A DNA stretch of 64,000 bases, from assembly GCA_013407085.1 (NCBI GenBank), contig JACCGJ010025883.1, positions 1-64,000 on the forward strand, read 5' to 3'. Both the position numbers and the translations under genes were made by a program. Source of the stretch: Atriophallophorus winterbourni (lineage: Eukaryota > Platyhelminthes > Trematoda > Plagiorchiida > Microphallidae). Shown here piece by piece: positions 45,301-55,400 of the stretch. Every line of letters begins with the position of its first letter. Position 1 is the first letter of the stretch. The notes beneath the pieces were generated by a model, which was not told the origin of the DNA, searched no databases, and was given only the letters and a program-made list of their open reading frames with translations.

Positions 45301-45544
45301 GATGTGCAATCATGTAGTATTTCTGTGCTGTGCGTCTAACATCGTGTTAAATTGATTGGCCACCGGTAGTGAGCTGCATGCTGAAACATGCTGGAGTATC
45401 ACTACCATTTCTATTTTCTTTCTATTTCTTTTGTCGTCTGTCTAGTCCTGGGCAACCTGACAGTGTCTCACCCCGCGTACAGTCTCTAACTGTGCGGCAC
45501 TTTGACTGGATCATGGTTGTGCTTTCATACCATCATACCATACC
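45301..45544 (+). repeat. SINE-A copy, plus, full length
   Basis: From gatgtgcaatcatgtagtat through ggccaccggtagtgagctgc to gactggatcatggttg and a (CATAC)n-like tail. Confidence 0.85.
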
Positions 45545-45639
45545 GTTCGAATAGGAATAGAATGGCGGTCCAAAACTTCTCTCAGAAGTGTTGGAATTAT
45601 TCTTAGCCAAAAAACTAAAACCTTCTTTCTAGATTGGAT

Positions 45640-46954
45640 ACCCGTTATAGCCGACTGTGCGCAGCGAGATTTTAGGGTTACAGCAGTGAACAAGCACAGC
45701 AACGAGAGACGTAACATATTCGTGATCTCGGCGTACGTACCCACGAACTGTGGGGCATATGAGGTGAAGGACGAATGCTACGAAGAACTTCGATCTCTCT
45801 TAACAAAAGAACGCTTTTGACGATTTTAATTCAGGAGTTGGATGTACAGAGCAGTCTGAGCGCTTCTTTAGAGAGAAGTATGGAATGCCCGACGAATGAA
45901 CAATGGATAGATTGTTGCTCGTCTGCGACGACCACCGTCTCTTTATCGCCTTCACAATTTTTCGACATTTCAAGCGCTATCTAGCTACCTGGGGCACCAC
46001 ATTATAGTATTAGGGCGCAGCTTGATAATTACGCGATACAGGTGGCGAGTTAGTGTCTAAAACTGCAGATCTTATTGGAGTACCGGTGTAGATTCTGATC
46101 ACGCTTAAGTGCGAGCAACAATCAACCTTGAATTAAGAGGAAAACCAAAACGAATGCGTCCCGAACTAGACACAGACGCTTCATCGCTGCCTGAAGTAAA
46201 AGCCAGATTTGGGGATACTCTATCGATTTCCCTTTAAAAAATCGACCGGTCGAGCTGGATCGTCATTGGCACTACCTTAAGCAAGCATTATACGACTCTG
46301 CTTCAGAATGCTGCAAAGTCGCTCGTCAACCGTCACACCATTGGATCTCGCTGAGTCCCTCGTGCTACTCGAACAGCGACGTGCCTTACCGAGTGGTTTA
46401 GAGTATGACGACGATCGGAAGTGTCTTAGACTCTTAATCAAAGATTGTCTGAGGCATGACCGTGAGATTTGGTAGAAAGTACGCGCCTCAGAGATTGAAA
46501 GATCGTCAACTATGGGCAACATGCGAAGCCTTTACCAATTGATTAGTGTCTGTGGCATTAAGCCGCAAGGCCTGATGCTTCGCACATAACGAGCCTTCAT
46601 AAACGTTTAGAAAGATGAAGAGAATATTTTAGTCAGCACCCTCCTTCAGACACCGCCGTCATCTCTCAATATTCTTTGCAATGGTCCAAGTGGCTAGCCC
46701 CGCCAAGTGTCGAAGAAATACGAAGAGAAATCCAATTACTAAAGCGACACGAGGCGCCGGGCCCCGACAAGCTCCACCCGGTATTTTTTAAGGAAGGAGG
46801 CGAGACAGTCGTAGCAGAATTGTACGAGCTGTTCGCAAAGGTTTTGATGGATGAGGGGGTATCTGCCTCATGGGGTGAATCCCTGATAATGCGTCCATAA
46901 AAAAGAGTACGAAACGAATGTTGCAACTATCGCGGAATTTCGCTTATTTCAGCG
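45640..46954 (+). pseudogene. RTE-like LINE, endonuclease to early RT, decayed
   Basis: PTNCGAYEVKDECYEELRSL (endonuclease, about 45740-45800), a poorly preserved linker, then EEIRREIQLLKRHEAPGPDK and VSASWGESLIMRP, with CCNYRGISLIS at 46920-46950. Interrupted there by a SINE-A. Many stops before 46670. Confidence 0.75.
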
Positions 46955-47202
46955 GTATGTATGTATGTATGTATGTAATCACAAGCCTGATCCAGGCAAA
47001 GTGCCGCACAGCCAAGGACTGCACGTGGACTAAGATACTGTTAGGTTGCCCAGGCCTAGACAGATATGAGGAAGAAAAAAGAACAGGAAATGGTAGTGAG
47101 ACTTCACCCTGTTTCAGCATGCAGTTCACTACCTCTGGCCAATCAATTTAGCACGATGTAAGCCGCACAGCACAAAGTACTGCACGATTGCACATCCGTG
47201 CA
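46955..47202 (-). repeat. SINE-A copy, minus, full length, (TATG)n tail
   Basis: The best complete copy: tail of six tatg repeats, cacaagcctgatccaggc, cagatatgaggaagaaaaaag, gtttcagcatgcagttcac, ending cacatccgtgca. Follows NYRGISLIS of an RTE piece. Confidence 0.9.
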
Positions 47203-47453
47203 AACTGCAGCAGTAGCTCAGATATCGGTCGCCATCCGTACACGCTCGCTCGATAGGGAGGGTAAGGGCGTATGATAGCTTTTCAATGTCATTATACACT
47301 ACTACGGGTGGACCAACGTCGGTTGCTTTTTGCTGATAGCATACATGGTGCGTCACAAAGGCGTATTAATCGTAAACTGGTTGCCAGTTTGAGAACCGAC
47401 AGGGAAAGTTGGTGGAGTTCTAAGGCTACTGAAATGGAATCTGCGGCAGCTTT

Positions 47454-47538
47454 GAATGAATGCACAAGCCTGATCCAGGCAAAGTGCCGCACAGTCAGAG
47501 ACTGCACGTGGGCTAAGATACTGTCAGGTTGCCCAGGT
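47454..47538 (-). repeat. Short SINE-A copy with 12-bp target duplication
   Basis: The 12-mer tgcggcagcttt occurs at 47442-47453 and 47539-47550. The 85-nt insert contains only the hairpin end of the family and stops at ggttgcccagg, the same point as the copy at 16346-16435. It interrupts the RTE-1 frame. Confidence 0.9.
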
Positions 47539-47613
47539 TGCGGCAGCTTTAGGCAATTTCAGAAAATTGTTCCAAATCATCAGAACAACTGGAAGCGGTC
47601 GACCAGGCATCAT

Positions 47614-47798
47614 GTTCCATTCGAGGTGTATGCACCTCTTCCCAGTTTGTATGTGCTTACTCTTCTATAGAAGCCGTAGCTATTTAAGTCCCACCCTTCC
47701 CCATCTTTTAGGATTTTACTTTTTCATGGTTGTATGGCAATTAAGCATTCGGTACGTGCTACCGATGTAATGCTGTCTTTGATGATGATGATGATGAT
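47614..47798 (+). repeat. SINE-C copy, full length, (ATG)n tail, nested in RTE-1
   Basis: Starts gttccattcgaggtgta, contains actcttctatagaagcc, ttaagtcccacccttcccc and ggcaattaagcattcggt, and ends in about six gat repeats. RTE coding resumes with READGLPLFN right after. Confidence 0.8.
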
Positions 47799-49711
47799 AC
47801 GTGAAGCAGATGGTTTGCCACTTTTTAACATGCACAGACGCATGGAGCGATGGGCAGAACATTTTGAAGCACAGTTTAACTGGCCTTCTGCACCCACTGA
47901 TTTCGAGAATACGGAACACTGTACGCCATGGTCGATTTCTCTTGAGGCTCCGACTCAATCAGAGATTTACAGTGTAGTCCGGAGCCTTAAGCGCCATCGA
48001 GCATCAAGTGCTGATGCTTTACTTTCGTCATTGTTCAAAGATGGCGGTTTCGCTTTAGTTCGCTAACATATGAGCTGAGGAACGCGTTCCGATCCCTTGG
48101 AGAGAATCAGTAATTGCTCCGATTTTCAAAAAGGGACGGCGCGATTCCTGTGAAAATCATCGGGGTATCAGTCTCATTTCAGTAGCTCCTAAAATACTGG
48201 CGTCCATTCTGCTTCACCGATTGAGTACCAAACGGGAAGAGCAAATCCGTGAGGAGCAAACTGGGTTTCGTGCCGGCCGAGGGTGCATAGATCAAATTTT
48301 CACACTCCGTCAGTTACTGGAGCAACGCCACACTTTTCGTAAACCAACTATCGTGGTATTCCTTGACATCCGAGCGGCATTCGATTCAATCGATCGTGAA
48401 AGTCTTTGGAACTGTCTACTGAGACATGGAGTGCCCGAGAAGTATGTTTGGATCTTGAAAGCATTATATTGCCAAACTTCGGGCAGGGTTCGAGCGTACG
48501 GACAATTGTCGTCTTCGTTCAATATCTCCAGCGGGGTGCGGCAGGGCTGCCCTATCTCGCCGTTCCTTTTTAACTTCGCGATCGACGATGTCCTGAGAAA
48601 AGCTTTAGCTGGCCTGGTGGGCACAGGTGTTGAACTTCTGCCGGGTGAGCGAGCGACCGATCTAGAGTATGCCGATGACATCGCACTTCTGGGGAGATGA
48701 CCCTCATATAATGCAACAAGCCCTGGACCGCCTGGCACTTGAAGCTTCAAGGTATGGCATGTGCTTTGCGCCTAACAAGTGTAAAACACTTACCCAGGAT
48801 TGGAGCGGCTCTCTTCCAAACCTAAATGTGTGCGATGTCAATCTTGAATTGGTCGACAGCTTTGTTTACCTTGGCAGTTGTATCTCCGCTGGAGGTTGTG
48901 TCGAGGACGAGATCTCACATCGTGTTCGCAAAGCGGGTGCAGCGTTTGCTAACCTTCGCCACCTGTGGCGTCGACGCGATGTTTCACTCCATACTAAAGG
49001 CCGAGTGTACAACGCAGTGGTGCGTGCTACACTCCTTTATGGCTGCGAAACCTGGTCTATCCGAGCGGAAGATGTCCGTCGGCTTTCTGTTTTTGATACC
49101 CGTTGCCTGCGTAGAATTGCTCGCATTCGGTGGCAGCATCGTGTTACAAATATAGATGTCTGCAAGCGGGTGTTAGGACCAGGTGGCCACGGACTGAGAG
49201 AAATGCTGATGCTTGCTCGCTTGCGATGGTTGGGAAGTGTTTTAAGATTGCCTACTCACCGTTTAGCGTACCGCGCCTTATTCGCAGAGCCTAGCAGAAG
49301 CTGGGAGAAAAGATCGGGTGGCCAGTTCATGACGTAGCGCGTTGGGATGAAGAAACTCACAGTAGCGCTAGGCTCAGTTGGGCGTATTCGTTTGCCTGGG
49401 TGTGGTCCAAAAGCTTCACCTAAAAGTTGGCTGGAAACCTTACGCCATTACGTTACAAACCGAAGTCAGTGGCGCCAGTGTATTTTATTGTGTCATAATT
49501 TTATTCGGTATTATTTTACATGGAAAAAAAACAAAAAAAAACAAAAAAATCGCATGCAGTGAAACTACAAAAACAAGCTGCTTTTTGTGCATTTGCTTTT
49601 GCGTATACTGCTTGCCTGCTTTCCCTTTTCCACGCGCTTGCTTATCTGCTTTTCCTCCTTCATATTGCTTGGCACTTTGTCTGGCTCCAGACTTGTGCTT
49701 CATGATGATGA

Positions 49712-50400
49712 TGACTACGGGTGTAAGAAAAGGCTGTCCAATCTCCCGGTTCTTATTCAACTTTGCCATTGAGGAAGTCTTCCGGAGTGCTCTTAGTGGT
49801 TTCTCCACTGGTGGCGTTGAGCTCATTCCAGGTGGAATCGGATTATGTTGATTATATATCATTACTGGGCGAAGACCCAACATTTATCTAACTAGCCTTG
49901 GATATGATGGCAATGAAGGCATCTAAGTATGGGCTATGTTTCACCAAGCAAGTGTAAAGTGCTCCTTCAGGACTGGTCCGGTGAACTGTCAAATTTCGCT
50001 ATAAATGATCTGCTTCTCGGTCATGTTGAGCAATTCAACTACCTAGGAAGTCTGGTGGTTGCTGGGGGTCGGATAGAGAAGGAAATCACGTCCAGAATTG
50101 CTAAGGCCAGACTGGCATTCACTAAACTTAAGTGCCTCTGGAAGAGACATGATTTGAGCTTGAGTTTGAAAGGAAGGATATATTCCACTTCGGTAAGGAC
50201 AGAATTGCTTTGCGGAAGTGAATGTTGGACAGTTCGCGCAGATGTTAGAAGGCTGGAGATATTCGACCAACGTTGTTGGCGAAGGATTGCTCACGTTCAG
50301 TGGCAACACCACTTTTTTCCAACCCTGAGGTCAGGCGCCGCGCCTTCAGACAGCCATTAACCGACGTCGTTTCCGCTGGTTGGGGCACGTCCTGTGCATC
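49712..50400 (+). pseudogene. Second RTE-like LINE (RTE-2) 3' part
   Basis: Begins at the (ATG)n tail of RTE-1: GVRKGCPISRFLFNFAIEEV, later SPSKCKVLLQDWSGELSN, EQFNYLGSLVVAGGRIEKEI and CGSECWTVRADVRRLEIFDQ. It is a diverged relative of RTE-1. Frames are broken near 49850. Confidence 0.8.
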
Positions 50401-50503
50401 AAATCTGAACGGTTACCTAGCGCTCTATAATTCAGCTTGTACTGTCTTGATAAGTGGTTGGTTGCCAGCCGCTAACTTGGTCATGTGCTTCGCCTAAGTG
50501 TCC

Positions 50504-50726
50504 TGAGGTCGCAGGTTCGAGTCACGGTGGCGGAATTATTTTCTGAAAATTATTCGTCATCGGATTGAAGACACATCATTTTTTTCAAATAGGATTTTCT
50601 AACTTATGTCTCTTATCTTAATTTCGATTTCTTCCAAAGCTATTTAGAATAAATGCTGTCTTCAATCCGATGACGAATTATTTACAGAAAATAATTTAGC
50701 CACCGGGACTCGAACCTGCGACCTCA
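50504..50726. repeat. Inverted repeat with tRNA-like B boxes
   Basis: Arms 50504-50574 and 50657-50726 (about 70 nt each, a handful of mismatches) face each other across an 82-nt spacer. Each arm contains gaggtcgcaggttcgagtc, a B-box match, and the shared cgtcatcggattgaagaca. Confidence 0.8.
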
Positions 50727-50784
50727 AATTAGAGGGTGTAGAGATAATGTCAACCACAGCACAGAAGTGCTGCAGATTAGGACA

Positions 50785-50912
50785 CATAATAAAATACACT
50801 GACGCCACTGCCTTCAATTTGCAGCCATATCTCGTAAGGTTTCCAGCCAACTATTATTTGGAGCTTTTGGACCCCACCTAGGCAAACGAATACGCCCAAC
50901 TGAGCCTGGATA
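50785..50912 (-). repeat. RTE 3' UTR fragment, minus
   Basis: Minus strand repeats the post-coding part of RTE-1: ggctcagttgggcgtattcg, agttggctggaaacctta, gtgtattttattatgtg. Confidence 0.75.
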
Positions 50913-50929
50913 GATGCATCTAAGCGACT

Positions 50930-52057
50930 AACTAGCATTTCTCTCTCTCTAACAGAACAATTTCGGAGCTTTTCGCAAGTCCCAAAAGAGCACATAGATC
51001 GTAGAGCGTGTTCTTGTTGTCGAAATTCGTATTAGTCGAGGCATCAGTTGCTACGATCAACGAGTATTTTTTATTAAAATATTTGAGTTGGGCCCAATAT
51101 TCGTGGCTGGTCGAAATGTGCACCCCCAACAATTAAGTTGGATCCTATCGATTCGCGAGGATTCGGAACACAAATTCACCGTTGTACCAACACATGCCTA
51201 TCTTGAGATGGCAGCTATGTAATCACCAGAAGAGCAAGTCGAAAGATTTAGAGCGGTTATTTCTATAATTTTAGAAGGATCATACAAGTGTGTTTCTGGT
51301 AGACAGCAAATATCAACAGCTAAACTATCTAAAGTGCTATACAGCCTGCTGGCATATCTGTCTGAGGGTTCTTATATTCAGAACTCCCACGTGCGCAACT
51401 GTGTGAGCTTTCAGTAAATGATTTGTATGTCTTGGAATCGAGAATGCTCCAGCATGTTCAGTACGGTCATTTTAAGACTGGGATTAAAAGATAAAGAACT
51501 ACAAAAAATTGTACGAAAGGAGTCAGAAACAGTTTGAAGAGTAGAGCCAACAGTAGCTTGTTTTTGCTTACCTGCTCTGTTGTATGCAACGTGTTATGGG
51601 ACCCTGTTTATTGTGATTGGTGGTTGATGCTCTATGGAATTGGTTATTTGTAGTCATAGTCATGGTTGTGTGCGAGCTGTGATACTGCCAGTTCGCCCAT
51701 ACATAGAAAGGCGAACAATTACGGTTCTCAATCAAAGCTTTTCGCTAAAATGCTTGATCCTCAAGGCAGCGGATTTGATTGAGACCGTGTTTGTCTGACC
51801 TTTGTTCATTGACCTATCTAGTATGAGTTGCGCTGATGGTGCCTGGAGGGCAATATCCCGGTATAGCTGAATGTGTCATGGTGATACGCTAGCCATCACG
51901 CCGTTTTAAGGTCCATTTTCAGTGTGAAGGGTTAGACAGTAAATTATTGAATTATTAGTGGTAACGCTGCAGTGTTTCATTGATTGCTGCTTATTATCGA
52001 TGCTTGTCATTTGAATCTTTTTAACATGCCGTGCTAATGTCTCCATTATTTCCCTAC
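50930..52057. other. Region upstream of TAF1 exon 1
   Basis: Broken frames around 50990-51130 (minus) and 51140-51420 (plus) look like old coding sequence but show no motif I can name. Any TAF1 promoter and 5' UTR exon should lie here or further left; no TATA or initiator stands out. Confidence 0.35.
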
Positions 52058-52070
52058 AGTCTTCTCTTCA

Positions 52071-52427
52071 ATGGATCGCATTTACTCTTTGTCTGAAGAC
52101 GTTCCCAGATACAAGTTATCAAGTTTTTTATTCGGCAACGTTGATGTACAAGGACAGATTGAAGAATACAAAAATGACCAAGATCTTGTGTCAATTAATA
52201 ACATTGATCAGTGTCACGTAAAAGAAGTTGAAGAAACTGTACAACGTGTAGTTGATACTAATGAGCTCGTTGAAGTTAGCAATGAACCTGTGGGTTCTCC
52301 TGTTTCTCTGCCATCACCAACGGATTATTATGACGAGCAGGAAGTCATTCCAGATTCGCTTATTGAAGATGCGTTTCGTGCCTTTAGACCGGAAACGAAC
52401 AAGCTTAGTGGTCTCTCTAATGAAGAT
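52071..52427 (+). CDS. TAF1: TAF1 exon 1 (coding start)
   Basis: Encodes residues 1-119, with [18 protein letters not shown] at about 15-32, the conserved start of the TBP-binding region, followed by an acidic stretch. An acceptor (tttccctacag, AG at 52058-52059) lies 11 nt before the ATG, so a 5' UTR intron or trans-splice site precedes it. Donor gtaagc. Confidence 0.93.
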
Positions 52428-55400
52428 GTAAGCTTTAATTGTTTTTTTCTTGTAACTTTAATAGATGGCATAATTTATTCTTATAAACGCTTGTAGTTTT
52501 CTAACGCCTTCGTATCTCCGTTTCTTATGTGTAACATCACGTCATGATGCATGATGCAGGCTCAGGAATAACTTTGATGATTAGCCTGACTCTGACATAA
52601 GGATTACAATAAGAATAATGATTGTGTGTGTTAAACTTGTAATCATGATCTATTTTGTTTCATATTTTTACGCAATCAGGTTAGGTTATAAAGCATACAT
52701 CAAGCCACATTATCAGCACATTTCATATTCAACCTTGGCACACTCAACTTATGGTTTATTATAATTTTTATCTCTGCTTGCGGTTGTGTCACGGACAAGA
52801 TCTCACAGCGTGTTCGCAAAGCGAGTGCAGCGTTTGCTAACCTTCGCCAGCTGTGGCGTCGACGCGATGTTTCACTCCATACTAAAGGCCGAGTGTACAA
52901 CGCAGTGGTGCGTGCTACACTCCTTTATGGCTGCGAAACCTGGTCTATCCGAGCGGAAGATGTCCGTCGGCTTTCTGTTTTTGATACCCGTTGCCTACGT
53001 AGGATTGCTCGCATTCGGTGGCAGCATCGCGTTACAAATATCTTTAAGCGTTTCTTAGGATCAAGAGGCCACGGATTGAGAGATGCTGCTGCTTGGTCGT
53101 TTGTGATGGCTGGGACATGTTTTAAGAATGTCTCATCAATGTTTACCATACCGCGCCTTTTTCGCAGAGCCTGGTAGAAGCTGGGAGAAAGGATCAAGTG
53201 GCCAGTCCACGACGTGGGGCGTTGGGATGAAGAAACTCACCGTAGAGCTAGGCTCAGTCGGGCGTATTCGTTTGCCTGGGTTTGGTCCGAAAGCTCTACC
53301 TAATAGTTGGCTGGCAACCGTAGTCAGTGGAGGAAGTGTATTTTATTATGTGTGTCATAATTTTTTAATCCGGTATTATTTGATGGGGAAAAACAAAACA
53401 TCACAAAATCGCATACAATGAAACTACAAAAACTAGTTCCTTTTTGCGCATTTGACTTTGCATATTCTGCGTGCCTGCTTTCCCTTTTTCACGCGCTTGC
53501 TTATCTGTTTTTCCTGCTTCATGATGATGATTATGAAAATTTTTGCCATTATCAAGTTCATGGAATTTTATACTTTTCATTTTACTAAACTGCTCATGGC
53601 GCTAGTTTACTTAACACGCATGCCCAATCGATCTCTAACTGACTACAATTTTGTATTGAAGAATATTTTCCTGTCTCTTAAGCATCACGAAATTTCAGGC
53701 AACATTTACCCAGTTGTAAAACAGGGTTCCATTTTCGTTAACTTATATTTAATCTTTATTTGGTTGCGATCAGTATTTTTTATATCAAACTTCCGCTTGT
53801 AAGTTACGCTTACTCCTGCAGAATGATTATGATTCACCGACTCCAGTATCAACCGATCCACAAATGGATGCTGTTCCGGTTGAAAATACCCAAACATCCG
53901 ATGCTTCTGTTCCGCTCTCTCCCGTTACGAGCGAAATTGGTATTGTCTCGTCAGGATCTATCGTCGGTGATCACGAAACCAATGTTCTACAAGTCACCAG
54001 TGCTGTTACGTGTGCGACTGCTTTTTCACCGAGTGCAGTATCCGAAAACGATACTACAATGATGCCCCCACCTTTACGTCCGGCCCCATCGTCTACTTCT
54101 CGTCAACCACATTCCAAGCCTGTAAGTTTTGCTGACTAGTTGAATTTGTATGTTTCCTCGACATTTTATCGATTCCTTGTCATACTGCCAATTCATCTCC
54201 CTTTATGTTTCTCACTTTTCAGTCCCCGTGTGGTGTGGAATCTCCATCTAATTTATCGCTATCGAGTACCGAGTCAATTGATACCCCTTTGACAAGCCCG
54301 CATGCCGCCGGTTCTGCCAGCAAAGCTGAAACACTCAATACTCCTCTCGGTAGTTTATTGCCACCCGAATATGCGTCCGTCAATATTAGGGATCTTTTTC
54401 CTGCCTACGATCCACATAGACCACCAAAATGGGGAAACTTTTTCCGACTGCCTTATTCTCCTGATGTTTACCGGGAATTCGCTAATGGAGCTAACATGGT
54501 AAACGAAGTGCTGGCACAAAATCCATCTCAAAATCCCGATAGGTTTGTGCCTAATATTTGTAGCGCCTAGATTTAGATAATTTGACTTTTTTGTAATCAT
54601 TCCTCCCTTTTTTCAGGTTGCATCTTGTGTACGACAATCAGCTTGACCTCGGAATGGTTCCCACTGTTGATGAAATTTTCGAGCATGACGAAGTGGTCGA
54701 ATTCAATACTTTTCCTCCACCGGGAACAGATTTCATTGCTGGTCATGCGAATTCTTGGTGGCGACGAGCGTATGCTGCAGCCCTTGAAATGCTGACAAAA
54801 CCTCGGCAACATTCCGAAAGCGATTCACAAAAGAATGACTCCTCTGCTCTCGGTGAATTAAGAAATGGTGATTCAACCGCAAACAGCAATGAAGGTGCTC
54901 GGTCAATGACAAAGGAAGAAATGTGAGTTATGTGGGAAACCGTTCAAGTGATTGTGAACGCATTTTCGAGATTTTCTCGGTGATCAGTCTGGTGACCTTT
55001 CCTCGGCAGCTTGTGTTTACCTTGGCATTCAGACATTCGCGTTTGTGGTTTACCCGTCGTACGGCTTATCTGTGCAGCTTCATTGTAGTGAATGAATAGA
55101 TAGATGCAAGTCAAGTTGGCCTGCTAAGGCATCTTGTTCTTTTGCTGTTCAAATGCGGAACGTTGATTTCGTACATGCCAGGCGCTTGCTTTGCATGTTT
55201 CGATCCAGCCGCATGTGCCTACTCCCAGTTTGTCCGCACTGTCATTGTTTATCTCCCTGTTCTGAGCATTACAAGAATGTTTTTTGTAGACATTAGCCTC
55301 GGTCTATCGATGTTGACTGTAAGTGTAAATCGCAAGTGCATATTTTTTACTACACCCCGTCTAACAGTCCGCTTGTTACACATTTCCCCGTGATTGATAG

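Larger units (their letters stand above)
47250..49337 (+). pseudogene. RTE-1 RT and C-terminal domain, frameshifted
   Basis: LRTDRESWWSSKATEMESAA (about 47390-47450), FNMHRRMERWAEHFEAQFNW (47820-47880), RSLKRHRASSADALL. Then GFRAGRGCIDQIFTLRQLLE, IVVFLDIRAAFDSIDRESLW, SGVRQGCPISPFLFNFAIDD and LEYADDIALLGR with the YADD box near 48667. A frameshift just after it leads to [53 protein letters not shown] and ARLRWLGSVLRLP. Two more shifts lie between 48066 and 48221. The schistosome SR2 elements belong to this clade. Confidence 0.88.
47205..49711 (+). mobile_element. RTE-like LINE (RTE-1) with 3' hairpin and (ATG)n tail
   Basis: Coding blocks below, then a 3' UTR with caaaaaaaaac runs and the terminal gtctggctccagac hairpin, cttgtgcttc and atgatgatgatg at 49685-49711. 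Holds two nested SINEs (47454-47538 and 47614-47798). Confidence 0.85.
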
